A stretch of DNA of 64,000 nucleotides from Nilaparvata lugens. Its lineage: Eukaryota > Arthropoda > Insecta > Hemiptera > Delphacidae. Positions 1 to 11,560 of the stretch are shown here, piece by piece. Made by a program: the position numbers and the translations under genes. Below the pieces are notes generated by a model. The model had not been told where the DNA came from. It saw nothing but the letters and a program-made list of their open reading frames with translations, and searched no databases. Numbering within the stretch: position 1 is the stretch's first letter; every line of letters starts with the position of its first letter. The stretch covers positions 35,894,001-35,958,000 of the forward strand of contig NC_052509.1 in the NCBI RefSeq assembly GCF_014356525.2. Reading direction: 5' to 3'.

Positions 1-204
1 CACTGCAAAATAGCCATGATACCACTGAGTCGCAGATTATCACATTTCAAATTATTCTTATTGATCAGGTTTTCAATGAGAGCGGAGCAGCAAGTTCTAC
101 TCCCAATCTTAATTTCAATCTATCAGTCCAGACAATGAATGCTCAAAAAACTGGTGTAGAAGGAAACGCTTGGGAGACAATTTTTGACAGTTCTATTAAG
201 GTTA

Positions 205-780
205 GTGAGGAGGTAAACATATCAAAGGTACCTCACTCCTACCACCTGTGCGAAGGGGGTGGGGGTGGCTCAAACGTACCATTTTTTTTTGATTTCTCGC
301 ATATAATTTGAAAACTATGCATTTTACGGACTTGACTATTCTATACAAAATTAAAGCTTACATAATTCCCTATAATATTTATCGCACAACTTTTTCTATA
401 TTCTATCATATTCCAGATATCCGCTCTTGAAGAGTGTTAAATTAAAAAAAAAACATATTTGCCTCCATTTTTTTCTATTTTTGCTCATAACTTTTCAAAA
501 ATAGATGGAAAAATCTATGCTGATTATGTAGCATTGAATTCTGATCAATTTGTTGTATAATTCAACAATGTTTACGCGTTTCCCCACGACTGTTGCAGCA
601 GCTTTTGTTTCGAGTGAGAAATCTTCAGTTTTATTTATTCAGCAAAGGCAAAGACTTTATATGTTCTGAATTTTGTGAGAATCGTTAAAGCCATTTTCGA
701 GATCCGGTGAAATACAAACATATAAACATCTAAACATATACCGTTAACATAAATTGCTCGTTCAATAGTATAGGATTAAT
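205..780 (+). repeat. Dispersed repeat family B, copy 1
   Basis: Landmarks AACATATCAAAGGTACCTC, GGGGGTGGGGGTGG and GCATAGATTTTTCC (on the complement). It matches, inverted, 49380-49990 and in part 10176-10344. The rest of 1-204 is unassigned. Confidence 0.65.
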
Positions 781-3034
781 AGACCAATGCAACCAATATC
801 CTAATTAATTGAGCCTTACAATATTTCTTGAAACATCTACTCAAATCTCTATTTGTCCCATAAACATATTACAATGACAATGGTTATAAAATAAAAATGT
901 AATATACTATATAAAACGAAAAATAAAAAAATAACTTACTATTAAAAAGGATAAAATTTGTGTAAATAAATTAATTATTTATGAATTAATTAAATTAAGT
1001 TATAATGAATAATATTCAACCATGGAGGTAGATAACCTCCAACCTCTATGGTTGAATATATTAATATCTCCATGTTACATCTGCATTAATCCTAGGTGAA
1101 TCTTTCCTATAGTCTTATTTATTAAAAAATAATTTAGGCTTACCTTTATTAGTCGTACCCAGTATAAACTTCTCCCTATTTTGAGAGGTAGGCCTACGTG
1201 GCCTACAATAAGTAGGATACCTAGACAGTAGGAGATCAAATCAATGCACTTTTCTCATTTTCATGACTTTTAAAAATAAAGAAGGAGAGTACCTGTATAT
1301 TTTTAGTGTTGAGTTAGCCTTTGAAGTTATCATGATATATATGTGCCCTAGTGAAATATGTTTAACAATTTCACAAAGAATCGTTTTGAATATCATATTC
1401 ATATGAGAACATGCGTGAATACAGGCTAATAACTAACTGAGCCTTCTTATATATCAATAGTTTGCAGGGTTTAAATATTTTGAATTTCTGCTTATATATT
1501 AAGTCATATTATTTGAAGTACCGAATCACAAGATAATATAGACTAATGTAGTGTAAGTTTTCAAGAGAGTAGGTATGGCGAAGGTAGCACCAGAATATTG
1601 TTCACTCTGAAAAAAAGACTAGTACCAGTGTACTGACTTATAACATCTACCGTCCAGATCAATATACAGTAATTACAAAAACATGAATAAAATAAAAGTG
1701 ATCAACTTCTTTAGTTGATTGGAGGTAAGCTGAATTATAACCGGAACGGTCTATTGACTTGACAAAAAACAAGTCTTATCAATTACAGAAAAATGGTGGT
1801 GGGACTAAGTAAGCCTCAAAAAATTTATTTCTGGTTCAAATATGAACTGATAGGAGTGGACTGTATAATTAAAAAGCAATGAAGAAACATTTCTTCAGAA
1901 ATCCAGAGCAATCGCTAGAACTTCCATAGAATGAAAGAATTGACTCACCAGATAGTCCTAAACCAGTTTGCAATACCTGAATACAGTTTCTTATTAAAGG
2001 TGGTTTGTCGGAGGTGAGGATATGATTTAGGAGATAACAGGATTTTTTCAACTACTATAGGTTTACATGCTGGTTTTCTCCTTCATTATTCATTTACATA
2101 TTGTATCGAAGCACTATTTGATGAAATATAATTTTGAATCTGTGTAGGCCTACTTCAAACTCAAATAGAAAAAGTAATTTTCAGCAAAAGCTGGGTAATG
2201 AAACAAAACAACAAGAATAGGAAAAACAAAATAAGAAACATAATTTGTCTAGAAAGCTTATTGTGTAGGCTTTTTATGCGACCATTGGCTAAGCGCTACA
2301 ACACCATCAGAACTGGGAAATACTTCCTCAATCACCCCAAGAAACCATTTCAACAGTGCGACATTTGGCTAGTCAACAAAGACTGTACCAACCGTGAGAG
2401 GGGTTCAGTTCCCCCCTATACGAATTTGCTATTCATGTAAATACTGTCTGCGTCATCTAGTACAGAAAGACTGGACCATTTGATTCACAAATTTGAATAA
2501 ATCCAATTTATTAATTAGTCGATCTTCAACATTTGGAATGGGAAGGTAGGCTACTTAAGAGATGTCAAGGTGAGAAAATGAGCCAGTGTGAGTGCAAGGG
2601 GCCCACTAGGAATGGCACCCATTCGACAAAGAGGGCACTTGACAAACAAATATGATCATCATGTGTATGATAAGTTATGTTCAATCCAATAGAAACTATA
2701 AGGATTAAGATATTAACATTTTGTTAATAACTTTGGTGTAAACGCAGCTTTAATTTGGCAACATTTAAAAAGATAATGGCTTCAAAGGTTTTCTACTGGA
2801 GTATTTATATTCAAAATTTTAATATCCCACCAATTATAAAGTTGAAAAAAATGTACTGAATGTATTTCTCCTAGTAATACTTTGATGATAATAATAGGCC
2901 TATATTTTTTCAATCACTCTTTTATCATCATTATAATTAGGCTAGGCTTGAATACTTTAATAGTAATCTTGAGCTTTCTCGTTATTTATCACGTTGTACG
3001 GTACACATTCGAACTGTTTCCTTTGCTCATTGTG
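781..3034. other. No recognised gene
   Basis: AT-rich sequence with short frames only and the 18-bp-arm hairpin. Nothing else I can support. Confidence 0.4.
1010..1057. repeat. Hairpin with 18-bp arms
   Basis: ATATTCAACCATGGAGGT pairs with ACCTCTATGGTTGAATAT with one mismatch across a 12-base loop. It stands isolated in AT-rich sequence. Confidence 0.6.
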
Positions 3035-3875
3035 ATATTCTTCTGCAAACTCAACCAATATCTATCCTTTCAAAATTGATTCTCATACCAATCTCAATGC
3101 AGAAGACATATAAAGGAAAGCTAAGATTAATTTGATAAAAGTGAAAACAAGAGCGGCTGCAGAGAATAAAGGCTGTTAGTGCAGGGCATTCTATCAGTGA
3201 TTTTGAAGGAGAATGTGGATAATCAATGGATGAAGATGGTAAGCGCACCACTTTCCTTCCTTATCCTTCAAATATGTTGTTTAGACTGCACTTACCACCT
3301 AAATAAAACATTAAATTAATCTCAGCTATTGTTTACATTAACGAATTTTGGGACCTATGTAGCGTGAAGAGTGACACTCATAACTCTTATCCATGTATCT
3401 CATTTACCCGAAACATGTTATTTACCACCATTATCCACACACCCCTCCATTTCAAATTCAAATTTTAGCAACAATGCTATTGGATTGAATAAATGAAACA
3501 TAATTTGAAAAAATATACGTAGGAATATTAATTAATCCTCTCAAATATTATAGCATCTTATAATATTGTCGATTCATAAGATAACTGGTCGGTTGAATGT
3601 CTGTTTGAAAGCCTCCGAAGGACGACAACCTCTTCAATCATTTCGGAAGGCACTCTTAATCAAGGAAAGAGGCTCCCACACACTTAGACCAGTATAGATG
3701 TGTGGTACGGAAAAACCTATTCAATCATTGAATAGAGGAGTTATTGTATGAATAGTTTCTGGATTATCCTTCTCTACTCAAAACTACTAAAACTCTCGAG
3801 CATGAGGAAACAAATGTACTATTTTGAAATGTAGGAGGGTAGAGATTTGAAGAAGGCCGTCAAGGAGGAATATCA
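3035..3875 (+). repeat. Duplicated unknown segment, copy 1
   Basis: Matches 5530-5965 in the same order, for example TTCTGCAAACTCAACCAATA, AAGATGGTAAGCGCACCAC and GATGTGTGGTACGG. It has an extra 387 bp (about 3262-3648) that includes the left arm of an inverted repeat. Confidence 0.75.
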
Positions 3876-4384
3876 GTATCATACTTTATCAACACACACG
3901 ATCCTTCTTTTCTCATAATTGCAATATAGGCTGTTCGATGACTGGAACAATATTTATTCACTTATTCAAGCATTTTAAAATCTTATGAATGAACATTTTG
4001 AACATTTAAAATTTATATTGTGAAGATGAGGAGAAAAAACAGGCTCAAACTGCCCCAAAACTGATCCTTTCTCAAATTTTAAAAAGAAATGGATAAAACA
4101 CTCGTAGGCCTATGAAACTTGAAGATACTATTTTATTCATTTTTTGTAATTTTTATCTTTTGACTGTCAATTTTCTTTATAAATTTGAAAAAATATACCC
4201 AACTGTTATCTCTCTGGCTATAGGAAAATAATGTGGAGATTGAAAAGAATTGGAATTTACCACACATTAACCTGTTTCAAGTGTATGAGAGTTTGATTTC
4301 TAGAATAGAAATGCCCTCCGAGTTGATTGAAGAGGTTGTCATCCTTTCGTAGTCTTTCACACAGGCATTCAACCGATCACTTGT
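3586..4384. repeat. Element or inverted repeat with roughly 65-bp arms
   Basis: GGTCGGTTGAATG...GACAACCTCTTCAATCA at 3586-3640 pairs with its complement at about 4318-4380 (TGAAGAGGTTGTC...CATTCAACCGATC). About 670 bp lie between. It may be a degraded DNA transposon. Confidence 0.55.
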
Positions 4385-4530
4385 CTTGAAGAATTATCAA
4401 GTTTATTAGAAGGAATATATTGTAGGATACTTATAGTATGAATTCATATACATACGTATACTTTTCAATGTATCTTCATTAAATACATTATCGATTTATT
4501 GATTATCGATACATGATTGATTTTGTTGAT

Positions 4531-4755
4531 TTTTCCTCTCACAAATGAATAAAAAATGAGAGTTTTACTATAAGAGAGCAAGTACCAATTGAGAATTCAT
4601 AGATAATAAATGAGAAATATTCAATGCATTTTCATTATTGGATCATGAAGAGTTGATTTTCCCTCTCACAAATAAATAAAGAATGAGAGTTTTACAATAA
4701 AAGAGCAAGTACCAATTGAGAATCCCTCTTACAGATAATAAATGAGAAATATTTT
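4531..4755 (+). repeat. Two tandem copies of a roughly 128-bp AT-rich unit
   Basis: CCTCTCACAAATGAATAAA...AGAGCAAGTACCAATTGAGAA...AATAAATGAGAAATATT occurs at about 4531-4622 and again at about 4660-4752. Confidence 0.75.
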
Positions 4756-5529
4756 TTTCACAATAATATAGCAAGTATTCAATACAATTCTCAATAATTA
4801 TTGAGAATTCTCCACGCGGTATGCATGCTTTAATATATTCGCCCTTATATGTTGATGTAGTTTACAATTAGAGAGATTCAACCAGAAAACTATTTCCTGA
4901 TCAAGTATGTGAAAACCATAATTTTCCTGAAGAAAGAGATCTTCCTAAGGTATTAGGCAAAATGTTCTATTGATTCTACATAATAATAAACAGTAAACAG
5001 ACAAGATAAAGTATTGTGAGAGGAATGCTTTCTGAAACAGTGAAAACAAGACAGTATCTCAGTAAATTTTCAATTGACCATATCTCCTGAACAATAGTAA
5101 TAGTATCTCCATAGTATATTATCTACATAATATTATAGTACAATCAATGTTTTCACGTTTTCAATTCCTTATTCAATGATCAATTTTTCAAATTCATTAG
5201 CATTGAGTAATTGAATTATTACAAATAGCCAGGGGAAGCATGTTAATTTTCAATAAGAGAGCAACAGGCTCTTTATGTGAGGGCTCCTACAAAATCGATC
5301 ATTCTGAAAGATCCAGCCGTCCAAAAGTATTGAATTTCTAGAAAAATTGAAATATTGTATGAATCGTAAGAGATGTCGATGGGACTTGAAAGTTATGTAC
5401 TTTTTGAGAAAAAGACTTACAAAGTTTCTCAATTAACATTGAAAGGATAGGAAGAATAGACTTTTAGAGCACCAATGACGTCACACCGACCAGCTGGTTT
5501 GGATTTGTTACTGCGCATCTTTTCGTGGC

Positions 5530-5965
5530 CAGTATGTTCTTCTGCAAACTCAACCAATATTTATATCCTTTCAAGATTGATTCTAATACCAATCTCAATG
5601 CAGAAGACATAAAGAAAAGCTAAGATTAATTTGATAAAAGTGGAATCAAGAGTGGTTGCAGAGAATAAAGGTTGTTAGTGTAAGGCATTCCATCAGTGAT
5701 TTGGAAGGAGAATGTGGATAATCAATGGATGAAGATGGTAAGCGCACCACTTTCCTCCCTTAAAGGGAACTCTTATTCAAGAAAAGAGGCTCCCACATAC
5801 ACCAGTATAGATGTGTGGTACGGAAAAACCTATTCCATCATTGAATAGAGGAGTTTGTATGAATAGTTTCTTGATTATCCTTCTCGAGCATGAGGAAACA
5901 AATGGACTATTATGAAATGTAGGTGTGTAGGAATGTGAAGAAGGCCGTCAAGGTGGAATATTATA
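5530..5965 (+). repeat. Duplicated unknown segment, copy 2
   Basis: Shorter partner of 3035-3875, 2.5 kb downstream, with many substitutions, so the duplication is not recent. No coding sequence recognised. Confidence 0.75.
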
Positions 5966-6564
5966 GTTTGTGTAAAATAAGTTGAGACTTGGCCCTCCAT
6001 CCGAGGAAATTACATGGTTGCCAATTCGTGTAAAATTGCAACTTTCTCAAATTTCCAATTCAACGTCAGAATTGGATGTAGAATATCATCCCCGATATCC
6101 TAGTAGTGCTAGAAAAGATACAGGTTTGAATGATTAAAAGGAAATTCAACTTTTATGATAAAATTGGAAACATCGCGAAAATTTGTTTTTCTTTTGAATA
6201 TCACTTCTCTCAGAGTCATGGGCGTCGTAATGTGTATATCAAATTAACGGGGAGAATATCTCCTTTCTATTGGTGTCTGGATAATTTTTACCCGACCTAT
6301 GGTTATTTTTTAATGTTTATGTTCGTCAATGTCGAGACATTTCTAGCAGAAAACATGAAATTTTCGACATGCTATAAACTTTTTTGTTTCAAAAGATAAA
6401 GTACCTAGGTTGGTGGTGAAAGCGAGAAAGTTTCTCAGAAATAATTGACATTTTTTCCAATTGTCAAACGTACTCGGAACAACGTATTTTAGCCTCTCAG
6501 GAGTTTAAAGTCAAGGATAGCGACTGAATGGTGTGCCATCATAGGCTGTCAGTAGCTGGGATCT

Positions 6565-7230
6565 ACAAAAACAAAAAAATCTGGTGTGGCGCACTCACAA
6601 CTTTCCTTGCCGTTATGAAATTTTATCACCTGACGCTAGTGTTCTCGCGCATCTCAAATCTACTATTCAAAGATTATGAGACAGCTGGTGATAGGACAAT
6701 AACGCTGGAGACACACGAGGTCTGCTATATCTTCGTAGTGAATGATTTAATAGAACCAACAGTTGCCAACAGTTTGCAATTTAATAATCACATTTTCTTG
6801 ATTTTCAAGCTTATTTTCAATTTTAGGTGAAAATGTTACTGGACATAAATTGCAGAGATTTTCATGCTCAATCTTTTCCACTTGAAATTTTTTGTTTAAA
6901 TTGTATATGAAGGCTGCTAATTGAGAATCTAGAATCAAACTTTGCTTAGATGGGGCGGAGTTCCTGAAATTTTTACAGATATGGGACTTGTTGCAGTTGA
7001 TAGAGCTTATCAATGACTATTTCAGGTATGAATTTGATCAAAATCGTTGGAGCCGTTTTCGAGAAAATCGCGAAAAACCCTGTTTTTGACAACATTTTCG
7101 CCATTTTAACCGCCATCTTGAATTGCATTTGATCGAAATTGTTCGTGTCGGATCCTTATAGTGTAAGGACCATACGTTCCAAATTTCAAGTCATTCCGTT
7201 AACTGGGAGATGGGATATCGTGTACACAGA

Positions 7231-7296
<66 letters not shown>

Positions 7297-7410
7297 GACC
7301 AATACCAAAAACCACTTTTTCGGACTCAGGGGACCTTGAAACGTATAGAAATTTAGAAATTAGAGTACCTTAATTTTTTCGGAAAGCAATACTTTCCTTA
7401 CCTATGGTAA
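6565..7410 (+). repeat. Dispersed repeat family A, copy 1, with (CA)n
   Basis: Begins ATCTGGTGTGGCGCACTCAC, then CTTTCCTTGCCGTTATGAAA, and ends ACTTTCCTTACCTATGGTAA and TAGGGCAAGG. It contains a (CA)n run at about 7236-7291. Ends with CTTTCCTTGCC-type words in inverse orientation suggest a DNA element. No function assigned; frames inside are fragmentary. Confidence 0.8.
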
Positions 7411-7427
7411 TAGGGCAAGGATAGTAA

Positions 7428-8078
7428 AAATCTGGTGTGGCGCACTCACACAACCTTCCTTGCCGTTATAAAAATTTATCACCTGACGCAAGTGTACACG
7501 CGCATTCCAAGTCTATTATTCAAAGATCTGCCAGCTGGTGACAGGACAATAACGCTGGAGACACACGTAGTCTGCTATCTCTTCATTGTGAATGATTTAA
7601 TAGAATCAACAGTTGCCAACAGTTTGCTTTATTGGATAAACACATTTTCTCGAATTTCCAATTTTAGGTGAAAATGTCACTGAACATTAATTGTAGAGAT
7701 TTTCATGCTCAATCTTTTCCACTTGAAATTTTTGGTTTAAATTGTATCTGAAGCCTGATAATCGGGAATCCAAAATCACACTTTGCATTGATGTGGCGGA
7801 GCTCCTGAAATTTTCACAGATATGAGACTTGTGGCAGTTGATAGAGCTTATCAATGAATATTTTAGGTATAAATTTGATCAAAATCGTTGGAGCCGTTTT
7901 TGAGAAAATCGCGAAAACCCCTGTTTTTGACAACATTTTCGCCATTTTAGCCGCCATCTTGGATTGGATTTGTTCGTGTCGGATCCTTATAGGGGAAGGA
8001 CCTTAAGTTCCAAATTTCAAGTCATTTCGTTGATTGGGAGATGAGATAACGTGTACACAGACGCACATACACTCTAAA
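7428..8078 (+). repeat. Family A, copy 2 (truncated)
   Basis: Direct neighbour of copy 1, starting again at AATCTGGTGTGGCGCACTC and following it closely to the GTGTACACAGACGCACATAC point. There a TAAAGGTGCGTACAGA sequence (the end of another repeat) takes over. Confidence 0.8.
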
Positions 8079-8612
8079 GGTGCGTACAGATATACGCGCC
8101 GCGAACATGAGCAATTCACTTTTAATCAGCTGATTATATCTGTATTTTTACACAAACTATAGTACCGCATTGCCGCTGTATTAGTACCCTGCCACTGTAT
8201 GCCTTCTCTGCTGCGCATGTCCATCTCAAGTCCGAAGTTAATTTGAACGGAGTATAGTTGTGAAGAAAAGCTGTTATCGCAGCTCTTATCGATGGTCAGG
8301 ACCCAAAAGAGCGATTTCCAGCGCAGCTCCAACATGTACATTAGAAAAAGCACGTCAGCATTACATACATTATGCTGTTATCGCAGTTAATATCGTTTAT
8401 CACAGCTACTCTGAGGCTGGAAATCGCTCTTTTTGGTCCCGACCATTGATAAGAGCTGCGATAAAAGCTCAGTTCATTTCTCAGCTAGTATCGAGGATCA
8501 AAAATGGATTTTGTCATAATATTAAGTTTATCGATAAGGTAATATCGATAGTTTGTATATCAATGGGTCAATCGATGGTGATCGATACTCTACTAGATGT
8601 GGGGTTTTAAGC
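8075..8612. repeat. Repeat with TAAAGGTGCG end and internal inverted arms
   Basis: Begins TAAAGGTGCGTACAGA, like the MITEs at 44 and 46 kb. Inside, 8269-8326 (AGCTGTTATCGCAGCTC, GAGCGATTTCCAG) pairs with 8408-8469. The right end was not identified. Confidence 0.6.
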
Positions 8613-9444
8613 CGGGTTTAGACGCTCAAGCCATTTGCGCAAACTGGCTTGCACAAATTCTGTTCTGACAGAACATCGGCTTGCGGTTGGAGTATTGGAA
8701 TGAGCGTTTAGACACTACCTACTCAAGCCATTTGCGCTGTCAGGCCAAAAGGAGCACACGAGTAGCCTTCTGCCAGCCGGAGGCCTATGCACCATTAATA
8801 ACTTTCATTGAAGATCCAAAGGTCGAGCACCTTACACGATGGTTGCTTCATGATCTTTGGTATGCACCAAATCTGTTGGTGCATACAATTGCACCAACAG
8901 ATTTAAGAAAGGAAGTGATATTTCATTTAATCAGTGAGTTAAATAAATTCATTCTTTTATGTAGATTGAAATACCATATTATTCTAACTACTCATTTCAT
9001 ATTACTACTTTTCATATTAATATTACTATTCATTCTTATTATTCTACTATATTTTTTTTCTACACCCAGTAAGTATATTCTGTAAATAGTTTATTTTGGC
9101 TACTGGAAAGAAATAGTTGTCCATTATCAAGTCATAGATTGTTTAATAATTACTAATTTTATTTTCCAGATTATATAGGAATACATTAATTTATGAACTT
9201 GCTGCACATATGAATCAACTGCCTTCTAACCACACTTCATCAGTCAAAGTTTGATGAACTTAGTATTTATACTACTTTACAGAATTCACTGACTACATAT
9301 CAAATGGCAAACTTGTCAGGCCAAGCAAAGATGTATTGAGAATTGTTAAGTTTGTTTACAGTGATACATTTCAAAACTGTAAACTACTGAATAATATCAT
9401 ATTGAGAAGTTGTATGGTCGGGGACCAGGTTTATGCTGCTGACA
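8613..9444. other. Unassigned sequence with small repeats
   Basis: TTTAGACGCTCAAGCCATTT-like sequence occurs twice (about 8620 and 8707), and a hairpin built on CACCAAATCTGTTGGTGC lies near 8865-8905. A 134-codon frame at 8681-9085 matches nothing I know and ends in low-complexity Leu/Ile. Confidence 0.4.
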
Positions 9445-10175
9445 TCATTTTCGTTTTAGTTGGAATGGAATGACATCTTTTATTCTTCCAGGTCCTATTA
9501 TTACCATAGATCGATTCAGATCACCACAATGTTCATAATAGATTTTTCTGATTGTTGCAAAGAAATAATTATTGGTATATGCAACTATTTGAACCTGATA
9601 AATTAGATTGTTGAATGACAATTGAAATTCAGTGAAGTTTACTTGTCCTTTTCCTCGTATTTTATTCGGTGATGAGTAGAGATGATTTATAAGTTCATAT
9701 TTGGATTCATCTTTCAAAGTTTAATTTTTTTTTGAACTTTTAAAAATTAAAAATGTTCATGTTTAAACTTTTTAGGTGTTTGAAAACTTCTTAAAACCTT
9801 TGCCTGTCTCTTCGTGAGGCAGGAGTATTGTTATCTTTGTACGTTTACTATAATTATAATCATATGATAATGGAAAGCTATATTAAAAACAGCTATAACT
9901 CCCTTGTTTTCAGGTATTTTTGGAAATCGGACTTACCCTTTTTAAGAATTTGGGGTAGCTGAAATCAGAAATCTTCTATCTTTATTTTTAAGGAAGTTAG
10001 ACTTTGAGAAAAAGTGATGAGTCATACTTTGAGCAAACGTCGGCGTAATTGTTAGATCCGTCGGCTTATTTGTAAGATCCCCATGTGAAAGCACAGGAGA
10101 GCTGCGAAATATGAAATATGATCTTCCGTAATATGATCTTCAGGAGCTAGGATTCTGCCGTTTGAAAGAGGCCTA
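9445..10175 (-). repeat. Family C repeat copy
   Basis: The reverse complement of about 38110-38890 inside the hAT-like element. It includes a 90-codon minus-strand frame at 9717-9445 (FTEFQLSFNNLIYQVQIV) whose homologous frame at 38695-38907 is partly preserved. This could be a transposon coding remnant; no family recognised. Confidence 0.6.
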
Positions 10176-10344
10176 AGAGGATTAACATATCAAAAGTCCT
10201 CACCATACCCCCTGTGCTAAAGGGGTGGGGGTGGTTTGAAAGTTGCATTTTCACTCATTACTTACCTGTTTATATTTTGAAAACAATGTGTTCTATTGAC
10301 ATAATCAACTACATAAAAGTGAAGCTTAATAAATTTCCTACAAG
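10176..10344 (+). repeat. Family B fragment
   Basis: Shares GATTAACATATCAAAAG, GGGGTGGGGGTGG and TTTGAAAACAATG with the copy at 205-420. Directly abuts family A copy 3. Confidence 0.6.
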
Positions 10345-10721
10345 TTTTGTATGATAGAGGTTTTCGATGGCGATTGGCGAAAATAATGTCAAAAACAGGG
10401 TTTTTCGCGATTTTCTCAAAAACGATTTTGATCAGATTTATACCTTGAACAGTCATTGATAAGTTCTTTCAACTGCCACAAGTCCCATATCTGTAAAAAT
10501 TCCAGAAGCTCCGCCCCACCTATGCAAAGTTTGATTTTTGATTTTCAATTATCAGGCTTCAGCTACAATTAAAAAAAAAATTTAGTGAAAAGATTGAGCA
10601 TGGAAATCTCTACAATTAATGTCAGTAACATTTTCACATAAAATTGAAAATAAGCTCGCAATTCGAGAAAATATTATTATTCAATTGCAAACTGTTGACA
10701 ACTGTTGATTCTATTAAATCA

Positions 10722-10926
10722 CTAGCCGTCAGGCTCGCTTCGCTCGCCATATCCGTCTAGCCAGGGGGCTCCGCCCCCTGGACCCCCGACTGGATCGTCC
10801 AAGAATGAGATTAGCAGGCTCGCTTCGCTCGCCTGCATTTTTATCATGTTAGGACAATCCAGTCGGGGGTCCAGACTAAACGTCTGGCTAAACGGATATG
10901 GCGAGCGAAGCGAGCCTGACGGCTAG
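10722..10926. repeat. Imperfect 205-bp palindrome of two Helitron-type 3' ends
   Basis: Left arm CTAGCCGTCAGGCTCGCTTC and right arm its complement, both continuing inward through CATATCCGT and GGACCCCCGACTGGAT (left) and their complements. The centre holds a third GCGAGCGAAGCGAGC-type word near 10815. A smaller perfect GC-rich hairpin lies at about 10752-10772 in the left arm only. Confidence 0.88.
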
Positions 10927-11397
10927 TAATATAATATTCCCAGGATTGAAGTAGCAGTGCCCAATCAATTTTTTCGCGATAAATGCTTTTAAATCTTCAA
11001 CTTGGTGCCAACCTAACAAAGTCAACTCAACTTAATGCCAACCTGACAAAATTATTAATTTAGTTGCCAGTTAACAACTGTTTCGAAGAGGTACTCTATC
11101 TAGATTATAGTTCTATAGTAACATATGATATGGAAATTTCAATTATAATTAAGAGATTGGGAGAAGAAGAATATACATGCTAAAAGACAAACTTTAAACC
11201 CTTAAAAAGAACCCTTAGGGTTAAAATATCGCCAAAAGATTTCTTAGTGCGCCTCTAAAGGGTCAACTGAACATACCTACCAAATTTGAACGTTTTTGGT
11301 CCGGTAGATTTTTAGTTATGCGAGTGAGTGAGTGAGTGAGTGAGTCAGTCAGTCAGTCAGTCAGTGAGTGAGTGCCATTTCGCTTTTATTATGTAGA
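10722..11397 (-). mobile_element. Nonautonomous Helitron, 676 bp, with fold-back tail
   Basis: On the minus strand it starts TCTACATAATAAAAGCG with (CACT)n/(GACT)n runs and ends GACGGCTAG followed by T. It interrupts a minus-strand family A repeat between A and T (uninterrupted copies read AAATCATTCAC on the + strand), the Helitron target rule; one flanking base has mutated. The 3' part (10722-10926) is a large inverted repeat whose other arm ends CTAG|T facing the opposite way. No Rep/Hel coding sequence. Confidence 0.85.
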
Positions 11398-11560
11398 GTC
11401 ACTATGAAGAGATAACAGACCTCGTGTGTCTCCAGCGTTATTGGCCTGTCACCAGCTGGCTCAAATCTTTGAATATTGGATACTGGCGTCAGTTGATCAA
11501 TTTTCATAACGGCAAGGAAAGTTGTGTGAGTGCGCCACACCATATTTTGTATTGTTGAAA

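Larger units (their letters stand above)
10345..11560 (-). repeat. Family A, copy 3, split by the Helitron
   Basis: The 3' half at 10345-10721 and the 5' half at 11398-11550 are colinear with copies 1 and 2 once 10722-11397 is removed. It ends near 11550 with GTGCGCCACACCA. Confidence 0.8.

Noticed and set aside
7139..7339. Frames through the (CA)n arrays, also 52994-53239
   Set aside because: His-Thr repeats from (CA)n inside family A, not genes.
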